Below, piece after piece: positions 9,724 to 23,200 of a DNA stretch of 64,000 bases. How positions within the stretch are numbered: the first letter of the stretch is position 1; each line of letters begins with the position of its first letter. The stretch spans positions 21,450,001-21,514,000 of the forward strand of contig CM028912.1 of NCBI GenBank assembly GCA_016801845.1, written 5' to 3'. This stretch comes from Polydactylus sextarius. Its lineage: Eukaryota > Chordata > Actinopteri > Polynemidae. The notes under the pieces are model-generated. The model saw only the letters and a program-made list of their open reading frames with translations. It made no database searches and had not been told where the DNA came from. The position numbers were made by a program, and so were the translations under genes.

Positions 9724-10474
9724 TGAAAACTGCTTTAAAATGAATTGTGTGAAATAGCTTTAGTGTTTTAGTGACTCCAGCTTTTTTTTGCATCAAGTTC
9801 TCCCTAAAGTTTCGTTTAGAGAAGTAACTGAGGTTTCAGACGTCCAGTGACACTTATCAGTCACAGCCGCACTTCATGGTTTACAATAAAATACCAGAGA
9901 ACAAATGGCTTTTCTATTCATACACACAGCCAAGAATCACTTCAACTACTGAAATCATTGGTAGTGCAATCTTGTGACATCATTATTTTACTCCATAAAA
10001 GTTTGAAATTATTATAATAAAATTTTATGGACAGCAATTTTCTGTCCCTTGACCAGCTTAATAAAGTGATGAAAAAATGCAGACATTTAAAATGAGCAGG
10101 CTGCAGGAATGTGGCACTATAAACATTTCTCCTAACACTGTCATTCATTTTATTTCACTGATGTCATGAGGTTGCTTTTCCCCCTGTCTCAAGACCTCAT
10201 AAAACCAAAGGAAATGAAAGCCTGGGAATATTTAGAAACAGAGATGCTTTTAGAAGCACTGTTTTAATATCTCACTGGATGAGAAGAAGAAAGAGATAGT
10301 GTGGAACCACAGACAGAGAAGACAGAACTTTGTTATACATATACTGAATCATCAGCATGGGAAACTAATGTAAATGAAAATTTCATTGATAAAGTTCTTA
10401 ACTGGACTTAACTACCAATCAAAATGCTTCAAAAAATGCTTTACGCTACACAATTCACAAAACACCTATGGTCA

Positions 10475-10575
10475 AGGGAAAGAGAAAGTACACCCTCTTT
10501 CAATTCTATGATTTTATGTATCAGAACATAATAAAAACAATCATCTGTTGTTTAACAGGCCTTAAGATTTAGTAA
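10475..10575. mobile_element. Short interspersed repeat fragment (probable DNA-transposon end)
   Basis: The segment with gaaagtacaccctcttt, then a stretch resembling attctatgattttatgtatc and aacaatcatctgttg, matches a dispersed teleost repeat as I recall it. The remembered parent is a Tc1-like or other cut-and-paste element. No terminal repeats are seen here, so it is a fragment. Confidence 0.5.
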
Positions 10576-11930
10576 TTGTAATTTGTAACAGTACTGCCAG
10601 CACTGACGCTTTAAATTAGAATTAACGCTGTTAACAAAGGTTTGTTTACCTCTGGTGTGCGCTGACCTCTGACACCAAAGCCACGATTATCTGCATGAAA
10701 CTCTCACTGACCTGCAGTCAGTCAGACAGGACAGACAGTAGCTGAAGATGGAGAGAACAATCCTTCACCCTTATTCCCTTATTCGAAGATTGCGTTGCCC
10801 CGTCGTAGTCTAGTTTTCTCAGCCAGTTTCAAAATTGGGCCGTTGATAATTGTCCTTCGCGTATTACTGCACTTGGTAGCTGTAAAAACTAATAATATCC
10901 TGGAGCGCATGTTACACCACTCTTGGTGTCACTAAAGGACATGTGGTCTTTTGCCACAAAATCTACAACTAAGCTGCAACTAAGATTTGACAGGTATAAC
11001 TTAGGCCTTATAGTTTCAATGTTAAATGTTAAAGTTAAAGACAGGACAACTAGAGAAAGAACAAGGCTTCTGCATTTTGGTTTAACAGATTATGGCACAA
11101 TTTTTAAACCAATTTTTTTCATGATCACCAGCTAGAACGTTAGCATGCTTAGTTTTAAGTTAAGGAAATCACCATAATGATTACAACTCATCTGTTCTCC
11201 AAAACTGGCTCAATAATTTGTGGCACTGATGCCCCACTGGTCTGTTTGACCCTGCAATAACATGTCTTACCACTTGATGTCAGTGTTTCCTTTTCAGACA
11301 AAGTGAAGCGACTGATGCTGTCAGCCATTAATCCACTGACACTTGTCCAACTTAGTTTATATTTACACTGAACTTAAGATGGTCAGTGTTTTTTTTCAGC
11401 TCTTCCTTCACTTATTTGATTTCTGTTGTTGTATTTGATCAGTTTCTGTGTTGTATATTTGTGTTGTGAATGTAAAATTTTGAATAAGCAGGCGTGTTTA
11501 TTTATATAGATTTTAAACCAACAGATGACTGCAAATTAAATTAAATATCACTGCTGTGTGAGTTTGTCCTTGTCTGCATTGAACAGTGAATCTCTTCTGT
11601 ATTTATTCTATTTAAATGTGCTTTTACAAGCAGAAAAACTTCCTTGGAAAATGTAACAACACAGCTGGAAGTCCTGTGTAATGTTTCTTGAGAGAAGGAG
11701 ATTACAATCTTTTCAACTTCCTTATGCCATGGAATAGAGTTGTGATTATGGAAAATGGTAATTTGCTCTCTGCAGGGGGTCCAGATGACAAGATGGGGGG
11801 AATTAGTTGTTCTGTTTGGGGGCAAAGAGGCGGATGACAGGGGGATAATCCTTATAATCAGTTTACCTTCACGCACTGTTTTGCCAGCTAGTTTCTCTTT
11901 ACGCCTCTGATTTTGACACTTACATCATCA
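10576..11930. other. Intergenic, no gene seen
   Basis: I see no coding pattern, repeat family or strong secondary structure in this stretch. The scattered small open frames lack any family signature. Confidence 0.65.
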
Positions 11931-12639
11931 CACTAGCCGGCTTCACACTGTCAGGCCAAAGCCGAGCCAGCCGGGGCTAATTGCTTTCATACTGTCCTGA
12001 GCCGGTGCTAACTGGTGCCATGTGGGGGCTGTCTTGGGCCCACTAGTCACACTGGGCCAGAGAGGGGCTAGAGGCATCGTCAACCGTCGTTGTAGGTGTG
12101 GAAGCAGCAGGTAGAGGCAATAAAGATGGCAGTACAGAAATGTATTAATGATTGTAGCTGCTACAAAAAACGATGGATTGAAAGTTCTAGTCTTGCAATA
12201 ATGTTCATGCTCTGCTCTCGGAACAAGGAGGTCATGAAACACGTTGCGACAGAACTTTCCAAGGTAAGCATCCAGAGATCTGCCCATCAAGTCCAAGAAA
12301 AACTTAAGAAAATGTGGGCACAGTATCAGCTATGGTAGCGGCAGCTAGCAAGTTAACCTCTTACAGCAGACTCATGTAGATCTGCTACAACTAGAATTAA
12401 AAATAGCAACAGAATTGATTGTTTACTTGCTGCTAGTTGTTTGTTTTTGCATGCTTGAACCTCTCATCCTGTTGAAAATGAGCAGTGTTGGTGACGTTTT
12501 CACAAATGGGGGCTGGGTGAAGGGTAATCCGGAACGGCTAGTGGCCTGACAATCTGGACCCAAAAGTCTCAGGACTAGACCTGAGACACCTAGGTGGCCC
12601 CTAAATGGCCCTGACCTGACAGTGTGAAGCTGACTACTG
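11931..12639. mobile_element. DNA transposon, about 0.7 kb, with terminal inverted repeats
   Basis: The core inverted repeats are perfect over 16 bases: GCTTCACACTGTCAGG at 11940-11955 and its exact reverse complement at 12615-12630. Extending outward to 11931 and 12639 gives 22 of 25 matches with termini CACTAG / CAGTAG. Inside is a degenerate frame with a trihelix (Myb/SANT-like) signature, an accessory protein type found in PIF/Harbinger and some other transposons. No DDE transposase is visible and target-site duplications are not clear, so this looks like a deletion derivative. Superfamily not assigned. Confidence 0.75.
12096..12341 (+). pseudogene. Trihelix / Myb-SANT-like frame inside the transposon
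   Basis: An 80-residue open frame. Its second half reads SRNKEVMKHVATELSK followed by RSAHQVQEKLKKMWAQY. This follows the pattern N-K-x-V, I/V-A-x-E-L, R-x-x-x-Q-V-x-x-K-L-K, Y seen in trihelix DNA-binding domains of transposon accessory proteins. The first half (expected helix 1 with W and acidic residues) keeps only R-W and is otherwise eroded. It lies between the inverted repeats. Probably non-functional; the domain call is by pattern only. Confidence 0.5.
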
Positions 12640-13250
12640 ATCCTGGCTTTGTCGTTTTCCTGCGGATTGATTCACTTTGAACCAAGACTCATTCGAACTC
12701 TAGTTGAAGCTTACCTGGTTCTGCCATCATTGTCTTGTCATCAATATGCCATGAAATGACATAACTAAAGTAAATATGTAAGCTATCTGGGACCATAACC
12801 TGGAGTTGCTAAAACTTAGCTATAAACAAACTACAGTGGTGCTTGTCATCAGAGTGAAATAACCACTTTTTTAATGTTGTGTTGTGAAATATTTTTTGTA
12901 TAAGGCACTTTCATGTGCAAAATTTACATTTTTTTTTGCAGTTCCTCTTAAGATCATCTTCATGTTAAAAAGAAACCACAGGACAACAAAGGCTCTAGTA
13001 TTGAAATTCACACCCAAATGCTCATGCTGCAACACATTGTAGTGATATTTCTACTAATACTAAGAGGACAGTTGATGTTCTAGTGTTGAGATCACTGTAA
13101 TCCTTGATGACTGAGACCAAAACCGGTTCATATCTTGATATTTCCTTTTGTTAAAAAATTTAAATTTCCATTTCTTTTTCCTTTGAAAAAGAAGACCAAG
13201 GCTTTAAACTTAAAGATTCCTATAATGCACCTCCCATAAAATATACTCTG

Positions 13251-13251
<1 letters not shown>
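12640..13251. other. Intergenic, no gene seen
   Basis: Unique-looking AT-rich sequence between the transposon and the TTA repeat. Nothing recognised. Confidence 0.65.

Positions 13252-13312
<61 letters not shown>
13252..13312. repeat. (TTA)n microsatellite, about 20 units
   Basis: An uninterrupted trinucleotide run. Confidence 0.97.
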
Positions 13313-16300
13313 CTATTCCTATTCTGTCATTTTCTGGAACGTGATTTATAAAATGTGTTGTCATAAGCTGTCATAGGCGCTTACTGTACCAGTTTACTAG
13401 AAGATGAAATTGCCAGTGCTGTGCCAACTCTTTGGCAGAGTGCTGTAAATGGACCGGAGCAACAGGTGTCCTGTTTCTTGCAGCCTCTTGCCTATTGTCA
13501 CATGGAAACATGTCACCATTTGGAGCAAGAAGGAAAGAAAGTCCTTCTGCCTCCAACTGGAAACACAGACATGTCAGTTTACACTTTGCCAGATGGAGTG
13601 TCAACCTTCACAACGAAACGCAAATGTATACACTGTGTTCATCCGTCTCAGTTTGATCAAAAACAATTGCTGTAAATAACAAAGGTGAATGACCCTGAAC
13701 CTCAAGCTTTTAATAAAACACACGAGAGAAACATTTGTGCTGCTGTTTGCATTTAACTTCTTCTTCGCCCCCATGATGTTTGTGAACACAGCGACTCGCC
13801 GACGTGGGAGGAACCAACAAACATGTGATACGATTACAGTATGTATCCTGTGTGTGTGTCCGTGTGAACACACATATAAACCGTGTATGTACGTGAGTGT
13901 TCTCTGGAATCATGAGTGACCATCCATCCCGTGACCGGTACGTGTGACTCACTCTTATTCCAAATGTTTCCATCTTGGCGCCTTAAAGGCAAAACCATCA
14001 GAGTGCTGTCACCATCTGGACAGTAAAGGGCCTCCTGGGCTTCCCGCCTCATGTCCCCAACTCAAAAGCTTTAACTAAAAATACTACCTTCAGGATGTTA
14101 TTGCAAAAGCACCAATACATGACTGGCCTGGATTTGTTTCTCAAACTGGCACATGATGGTTCTGTCTCCTTTCCATAAGGAACAAAGGTGATTTTGCTCA
14201 CACACACACACACACAAACGTCATTCAGTAGTAATAATACAGTCACACTGTTTAATAGGTACGCAGTGACAGATGGAAGCCAGTTCACTGAGAGTGAAGT
14301 AAGTTTTGGGGGTTTATAAGACTGATTTTTAAAACTCAACCAAAACACTGAACCTTAACAGTGGGTTGCTGACAGTGAAGAAATTAGCTTTTTGTCTTAC
14401 TTGGTTGTAAGGCCAGTGATTCGAAACATCAACCTCATTTCCATCTGCAACAGACAAAATTAACCAAAACAAATAAAATAATGAGGGAATATTTTTCACA
14501 TGTATCTGTAGCAGCTATTCTAACAACTTTGTGCACTATACTTGTGGAAGGTTACTTTAATATTTCATAAAGCACAATGTGCTATACTATATGTGCCATG
14601 GAGGCTATATATTTCTTTATGGTTCCTGAGTAGAGCATCACCACAGAGGCCTCTTACAAAGCGTCTGCTCGCTAAATCCGACGTCTTTATCCAGTACTGT
14701 GCACTGTAATAAGCATTAGCAGCAGACTGGACATAGATGAGGTGAAAAAACCCACGTTCCCCTCCCCCTCTCTGGTCACATGTCAGCACATGCCAGTAAA
14801 AACAGGCTATGTGAGACAGGTCAAAGGTCAGCCTATGCCTCACAGTATTGGTTAAGGAGACACAGACTGCCCCCCGTTCGTTCTGTCCAAATGAGGACAG
14901 AAATTAGCAGAGAGAAGCACACCACCTGATATCTCGGCAGGGGAACAGACACCTGTTTCATTTTCATACACTCTCAATTTCAATGTGTGGCACCAAAAAA
15001 GTGAGGAGTTAGAAAAGATGATGTTGGTTCAATAGATAGTCTCTTGTGTGTTTGGTTCAAACTGTTTCTGACCCCCCGTGGAGAGTGAAGTAGTTTTATT
15101 TACTAGCATTTATTTTTATTTCTGGATTTAAATTGTTCATGAAATGACACCATTATCATTATCATCACATTTCAGCTCAAATTGTGGTGATGGTTTTCAA
15201 ATTTGTTCTTTTCTCATTGTCTCAAGTTCATATCTGGACTGAGACACCAGCATGGCCAGCAGTCTGCCCTCTGAGACTGAAATACCATTGTTGAGCTCAG
15301 TGAAACCAGGTAATTCAGAGACATCTTAGTACCTGATTCATGGCTCTTTGACACAAATTCTGGAGACAGCACCTAAAATAGCTTGTGTTTTTCCCTCTCA
15401 GTGTGTGTCCAACCACATGGAAGAATGTGCACCAGCATTTTTACTGCAGAATGTGATGTATAAAGTAATGGCAAAACTGTTCTCGAGTAAAATTGTTTTT
15501 GTAAAATATTAAGTGCAACCACCAGGAATGTGTTGAAATCAATAATAAATCTCTTTCTGTAGTTGGACATTTTACCATCATCCATCTGCTTCAGTTACAG
15601 GCTATGTAGTAATGACTAGGAAAGAGGAGAAAAGTCAGTGGATTAACAAAACTGACCAACAATAAATAAAAAATGCTGCTGCAGCAGGTGCTACTGTGCA
15701 ACATGGAGCTACATAAATAAATGATCTCAGGTTCAGGTTTGTTTTTGTTATTTCCACACATACTTACAGGAAACATTATGCTGTTCCTCATGAGACCTCG
15801 GTACAAACAATCTCAGGCGTAAAAATAAGCACTTAACAGCAACAATGTGGACAACAAATACCAGATGATGTTACATCTGTTTGGGCCTTCAGCTCTCAGA
15901 GACTCCTGTAATGACAGTAGTGAACTCTGGCCAATATAACAGCCACTTCACCAGGACATAGCAATGTCTGGACACACAGTCCACCACCATGAGTCCCAGC
16001 AGACAACAATGATTCACCCATTAGTCCATTCAGGTCTGTGGCCATGTCCAGAGCACTGCTGAGTAGACACAAAACAAAAGATGCATCAGTTCCTCATTTC
16101 ACGCCCCAACGATCTCTATGAGATCCTAATAACAGATAGAGCAGAACCTCACTGCAAATACAAGCAAAATGATTAAATACAGAAATTAAAAATTTGGTGC
16201 ACAAGAGCTCACAATGTCTGCATGTGCAGCACTAAGCATAACTGAGTTAGACAACACAGAGATAGTGCAAATTCCCCCACCATGAGCACTGGACCAGCAT

Positions 16301-17233
16301 GCACCTGTTGGTCTTAGGTGTGATCAACTTGTGTAAGCTCATCACAGCTGCATTGACACACTCACACTCACACTGTGCTACTCTGCCTGTGAATCTTAAC
16401 AACATCTTTACAACATGTATCTGTTACAGAGCATCAGATTAAACTGAAGGCACACTGTGAGCAGCCGCAGCTTCACTTCTGCAGCTGCTGATTTAACACC
16501 TTCCTATTGTTCCATTCTCTCATGATTTATTATGACCTGACTTTTGCTTTTACTCTGCATCTGCTATAGCTTGGAAAAGTGTAATACTCGAAAATATACA
16601 GTTCAAATTTAAAAAGTATGGTAAATCATGAAGTTTTTTTTTTTTTATCCTAACAAATAATTTCAATTAAACAAACCTTTGTCAGAAATGATCAGTTGAT
16701 GATGACTGTCTGTATATAAAAAGTGTCTCTCTCCTCCCGACAGGAGATGGAGGACTTCATGATGGCTTCAGCGAGGGAAGACAGCAAGCAGAGATGGATG
16801 TGACACTGAAACATGAGCTGGCTGCATTCCAAGCTGTTCTCAATGTATGGATTGTGCAGCTAACAAAATGGCTGCACTGTAAAGTGTCCAAATGTGTAGT
16901 CATGCCAAGGTACTGAAGTGGACGGCTGTTAAAAGTGATGTTTTAGAGGAAATCAGTGTAGTGTGTAACTTTGAACTCTGCCACACTTTGTGTACAAATT
17001 CCCTCAAAGCTCCCCAGTTCCCATCCTCCGTCTCACCCCTCACCCCACTCCCCCAGCCAATCAACACGTCCCAAAGCCCTGACACAGGTGGCTGCAGGGG
17101 TCACCATGGGTTAGTTGTGGTGGGGAGGGGGTTGGCTAAGGTTAGACTAGGGCATAGGGGAGTTTGGGATTGTTGTGACATGGCCTGTCGGTCTGTCAGT
17201 ATGCAGGTGGATGAGTAGCATGTGGCCATGTGA
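13313..17233. other. Intergenic, no gene seen
   Basis: It contains a short CA tract (14199-14216) and a G-rich patch near 17098-17170. Overlapping small open frames at 13.4-14.0 kb occur in several registers on both strands with no family signature, which argues against coding. Confidence 0.6.
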
Positions 17234-17259
17234 CCCCCCCATTTCCCTTCCCCTCCCCC
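17234..17259 (-). other. G-quadruplex motif on the minus strand
   Basis: C runs of 7, 3, 4 and 5 are separated by 4, 2 and 1 bases. On the complementary strand this satisfies the G3+N1-7 quadruplex rule. Confidence 0.7.
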
Positions 17260-20200
17260 TGTACTCTCCTAAAATCAGGGCTTTGATTGCAGGTCAAGAA
17301 GCTGGGATGGAGGGATTCAGTGGTCATCCCAGACCAACCCCCAAGAATATACGTTTGGCTTACTCAGCAGTCCCTCGCACCTGCTCTGGAAAAGTGTGGT
17401 GTTAAGCCGCCGAGGAGGAAACAACCAAAGTAAACACAAGGGCACAGGGAACGGACTGATGGACCTGGCCAGCGTGATACTGTGATTAATCTTTGGCCTT
17501 TAACTCACAAAGCCTTTGACCTTCGTGCTTTACTGAAAGTGTGCTTTAACTTCCTCCGTCAAAATATTCTTTTGAAAAAGAATTTGTAGTTTAGAAATGC
17601 ACAGGTCCTGTTGTACTGATATTATAAGATATTAGTCTGTCATGATTCTCTCAAAGTTGGCAGAAATATATCAGCTGTTTAATTCAAGGCGTGCATCAGC
17701 AGTCTGATGGGGATTTGCAACATATACTCATGATTCATGGTCCCCATGATTAATTCCCAGTGGTTGAAGTGTGTTGACATTGGTGATCCCCTCTTCCCTC
17801 TTGTGCTATGTGATCTTGATAACCTGTAGATGGCGCACAGTGAGATGGTACATATTTATAACCATACTTAGTAACTTTGATGTGTCAGCTGTAATTTGTG
17901 GTTAATTAGGACCTAATTAAAATATTTTAAAGTCAGATGGTAAACCTCCATGTTGCATGACATGTGGCAAAAACAAGGAAGTCATAATATGAATGTTGTC
18001 GAAATCAACATTACTGCTATTACATCAGAGGAAGGAAATGTTTTGTGGTTTTAACTTGATAGCTATTTTGTACCTGTCATCCGAACACAGCAAAAAATTA
18101 CACATGTTAAATGTCAGGTATCATCCATAACAAGCTTCGGTACTTATTTTGTGGAATGGTCATTTTTTTTTAGCTGATGCGTTCGGTTTCATTTCTCACT
18201 TGATTTGTTTCTCTGTCTTTCAACTTTTGATTCATATCAGTCAGTCAAGTCATGTGTCAAGACATGTGATTAATAGTTTCCAAAATGATCTGTCTGAGCC
18301 TGTACCATTTCTAAAACAACATAAGAAGTTTGCAGCGTTGATGCCAAAATGCCCTAACCTCTCTAATGCAGATCCTGGCAGGTTTTGAGCCAGTTTCCTC
18401 GATTACAGTCGGGGGTGAGGAGAAGAGAAAACATAAAGTGGAGGCACACGACGTGGGTTTATGGGGTTCATGGTTGTAAAGCAAATACTGAACCTCCACC
18501 AAGCCTTCAGATTCTGGTCAACGCCCAGTTCAGAAGCAGAGTGTGAGCTTGTGCCCAGCCTGCACTATCCTGTCCATCATGTCTTCAGACATAAAAGCCT
18601 CATTCCCTATGGTCAAAATCCTAAACTGCTTGCCACACACTGTCAGGTTCCTCTTTTGTGGCAGAGTATAGATCCTGTTTCAGTCCAGACCTGAAACATC
18701 CTGTTATGAAAGAAAGTGATGTCTGGGTCTGTAGCTTTCCCAAAGAGTCACACATAATAATGTTATATGTAGGTATTTATGTCTTGGATCTGGTAAAATG
18801 TGGATGTAGATGCTATAGAGGAGGAACAGCATTGTGAATCTGGTGGTATTCCACGGCTCATTGGACCACTGTCTGCTCCCTGAGGATCTACAGCTAAAAT
18901 AAACAGGCAATCCCACAAGAAATGAAAACAGTGAAAACTAACAGTGACTGACACAACATCACTCTCTGTGTGTGTCTGTCTGTGCTTCTGAGCGTGTTTG
19001 CTCACACATGTACGTCACTGATATCTCTGGGAAAGTGTTCTCTGTCTCAGGCCGGATCTTCGCTGGCAGATGCATTTGCCTGGTGGGACTGCTGCAATGT
19101 GAGTGTCTGTGTAGAAGGGGTGGGCTGTAATCGTGGCAACTGTAAACGCTCACTCGTATTGAGTTCTTCCATCTTCCCTCGTTCCTTATGTACTCCCCAC
19201 ATTCGTTGCGTGCCAATGCATGTGTCTGTCTATGTCTGTCACTGCCTGTGAGTAATGTCCAGATCTCTTCTTTAATAACATGGTATGTACAGGGGGCATC
19301 TGTGATGTGAAATAGGACTACAGTTCAGTTTGGATCACATCTGGATGGAGGTCAGTTGAAGAAAAAACAATTTCCTAACTTTGACCCAAACTGAAGCAAA
19401 CAAATCATCAACTGACTAATAACTTCTTTTGTGTGGCCTTAATTCACGCACTGACCCCAGTTAAGAGGGAAAACTGATACAGAGAAGAAATTTCATTCAT
19501 TTTATTCTCTTATATAACAGAATACACTCCATCACGTAGTGCAATATTAGGTCCAATAGCTGCAGGCGACACCTGTTCTTCTGACAGTTCCTATCATAAG
19601 CCAGATGAGGCAGGAGGTTGCCACTCACATTGGAAGCTGGCGTCATTGTCACGTTTGCACTTCTGCTGTGTGAGAGAGGAGACCCTGACATGAACCCAAA
19701 CCACTTGCTGGCTTGGCCTCTGGCTCCCAGCGCAGTAAAACAACAACTGATCCTCTGAGTGTTTCATTAAGTTAACGAGCTGCATGTCTTTTCTTTTCTC
19801 TCTCCTTTTGCTCCTCACTCAAAAATCCAGAGATTTTCCCTTAAAAAATCTTCAAACTAAAACCTCAGCAGTATTGAATGACACAGGAAGTTCTGGAGCT
19901 TAACTGCTACATATTGCACTGCACCATCCAAGTGTCAAGATTTTAGTTGATATTGTGGCCAGCAGTAGACTAATGTCTTTCCCAAATGACATTTTTGAAA
20001 ACTAAGAGTCAGCAGCAAAAAAACATTACAGAGGCTGTGAATTAAGAGTGTCTGAACAGGGTTTTCTGCTATTGAAAAATACTGGAAAAGAAGAATCTTC
20101 TTGATGTTCTGAGGATGTTTTTGTTGTGTGGGTTTTTTTTGAATAGTGCAGAGTTTCGAGCCACTGGTTAAAGTCCAGTCTTTTTATTTTTATTACTAGA

Positions 20201-23200
20201 ATGCTTTATATGGGTTCATCATAAATTGAAATTGAATTGAATCATCATCTGACACTCTATCACACAGTGAAAACAGTCGATAGGTGAAAAGTGAGTTGAC
20301 AATGACACAGCCACAGCTCAAAACACCAACCAGTAAAGACACGAGGAGTCACACCAGGTCAATGATCTGGATGCTGGTGGATAACTCCTGGACAAAAATT
20401 CAAACATGGAGACTGAAAAGGAAACATTTGATTCATAGACAGAGCAGCAGCTAAATAACTGGACAGTTTTTTTTTTACCTGGACTGATGAACAAAAACAT
20501 GCAAAATAAAGTGAAAAGAGCTACAATACGATCAAGTAAACATAATATAATCTTGCATAATATGGAGAAGTCTGTGGTGTTATACATGGTGCTGCTGCTG
20601 GTTCCATTCTAGTCAAATGATGGTGACAGTGCATCAGTGGAAATGTTTTTGGGGAAGTAATATAAAGTGTTTATTAAAATCTCATGGATTCATGTGAAAG
20701 GCATAAACAGGACTGTGTTTGTTTCCATGTAATGTCTTTAAAGACTTTGCAAACAGGCAAATTGTTTGTGTGGATTATGTTTTGTCTGAACGGTAAATCA
20801 GCGGGACACATTCGCTAGTGAATCACTGCAGAGGCAGGAGGCTGTCACTAGTTGAAGTCCAGTCTGATGTAGAGGCGGCAGAGTCTGTAGAAGACCAAGC
20901 TCCTGTTGTCCAAATGAGGTCACGACAGAAAACCCCATCTGCTCCCTGACCTTGACCCCTGCATCAAATCACCCACAGCTGTGTGCCAACGAGTGTGTTG
21001 ATACACACGTGTGACACCAGTGCTGCTATATTACCCCGAGGGTTGAAAGGTTGAACGGGGAGGAGGAGAGGGGGGTGGCGAGGGGAAAAGGTGACAACCT
21101 TTGACCTCTCTTCATTTCTGTGGACTCAGACACACGGCCACAGCTGCAACATCCAGCAGGTGTGGTGACTCATTTTCAGCTCAGAGTTGCAATTCTGCAA
21201 GCTGCAGAGGCGTTGAGTGTCAGGGCATGAGGAGTCTGAAGCTATACTCTCTCCGCACTGGAAGATGACAAAAGAACAACTACAACTGATAAACTGGACT
21301 ATTACACATAAGAATCTAAAAATTAACAATGTGCTTCTGTAACGAGGATGCAGACAAAATATGATAGTTCCGCTGTGGAATTTAATCATTTCAACATTTA
21401 ATCTTCAAAGCTTCTGAGCACAACATGTGGCCCCAAAAGTGAGGTAAGCAAGTATGACTGTACTGAAAGACAAGGTAACACAAACATGTTTGAATTGTAC
21501 ACATATCACATACAATAAGAAGAAAAGGGAGGAAAGGGGAAAAGATTGAAAATAGATTTTAACTTCTGAAGGAATTTAAATTGTAAACAGATTAGGTTTC
21601 ACTCTGTTAGAATGACCCAATAACTGGAACCGTGTCCAGGAAATACAGCGGCATCAGTCGCACAACACCCATAATTAAAAGAATTGCTCATATTGATTCA
21701 TGCACTGAAGCATCCATTCTGAGTGCTCTACTGGCAGCTGGTGGGGGCAGTCCACCCTCATGGCGGTCTTATGGGGGCTAAAGGGAAACCTTTCCAAGCC
21801 CTGTGAATGTGTGTTGCTTTCTTTTGAGCCTGTAAGAAGTATGTGTCGATGTACATGCTTTGTACAAGGACAAGTGGCCTGCTCATACATGAGTGTAAGT
21901 GTGTGTAGGATCCTGTGTGGCAGATGGGCGTGCCGTGTGCCAAGCCTTGCCAGGGGGCTGAGCTGTGAGCGGAGCTGCAGCCGGGGCCCTGGGCTTCAGC
22001 CTCGCAGCCTCGCAGCCTGTCAGACAGCGCTGGCTCTTGGCTGACCTCTGCCTTCCACCAGGCCGCCCTCACTCACTCACCTCATTAGCTTGACAGGAGC
22101 GACCAAACAAATTGAGGGCATCATGGAGCTCACAGCACGTCCATGGGAACATTTTTTTCTTCCCCCTTTTTCTTTTAGTCATTTTGGTGTATGTGCTGTA
22201 CACAAACACACGCCCACGTGTAAACACTGATTTCTACTTAAGAGGGTGTCAGAGTTTGTGTTTGAACAAACAGACACACGTATACGCAGGCGTGCACGTC
22301 TCTCCATGCCTACACACAGGCAGGCACACACAGAAACATACAGTGAACTGCACATCGAGGCCATGTACAGTATTAGATCACTCTGTTTGAACCCCACCTT
22401 GAAAGCCTCCCACGCAAATCCCCCTTTTATTTATGGCAAACCATTGTAACTACATGCATGGCTGCCACCTCTGACAGCTTTATAAACAGAAGAAACCAAC
22501 CTTAAAGGAATGATGTTGCTGTATGAGGATGAGTTATTCCTACATGTTTACGTTGGCATTTTTGTCTCATCAGCAATGTCAAACTTGAAAATATTCCCAC
22601 GAGGAAAATGTATATATGAAATAATGGTAGAAATGGCAGTGACCAGCTAAAAGAAATCTGGTGTGTTGGTGTCTGGCGTACTCATGTAACTGGAGGATAC
22701 CAAACAATAGTGTGATTTATTAGATGTAACACCCTTTTCAACCTTCTTTGTAAATTGTGATTCCATTGTGCAATTGTGTGGTGTAGTAGTATAACTCAAC
22801 ATGTCCTCATGCACATGGTATGCTGTGTGAGTGGCTGTCAGACACACACTCAGGCTCTTATTCATGTGACTGACGACATATATTGGCCATAATAAGACAC
22901 ACACCTTCTGGGATGTAGGGGTCTGCAAACACATAGATAAATGTATTACTGTTATTATCACTGCACCATCACTGTAATGTATTACTATTATTATAAATTA
23001 AATGACTAGTCAGTATCTATCATAATATTTATATATTTACAATTTTAAAATCTAAGTTTATGTGGTGACATTCCCAGAAAAGTGAGAAGTGAACTAACTG
23101 TGCAGCATAAAATCAGATAATGATGGAAAAAAGGGTCATAATTGCCTGACAACAGTATATTATTCTGCCACCCTGCAAATCTGTAAACTGTAGTATTAGA

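Larger units (their letters stand above)
8896..10474. other. Intergenic, no gene seen
   Basis: AT-rich sequence with a short telomere-like run (9398-9416) and a CA tract (9682-9720). Nothing else is recognised. Confidence 0.7.

Noticed and set aside
13128..13364. Minus-strand frame with a poly-Asn run
   Set aside because: It is the translation of the (TTA)n microsatellite, with no flanking domain.
16735..16860. AG-preceded segment reading EMEDFMMASAREDSKQRW
   Set aside because: It looked like an exon after cccgacag, but a stop follows quickly and there is no donor or partner exon.
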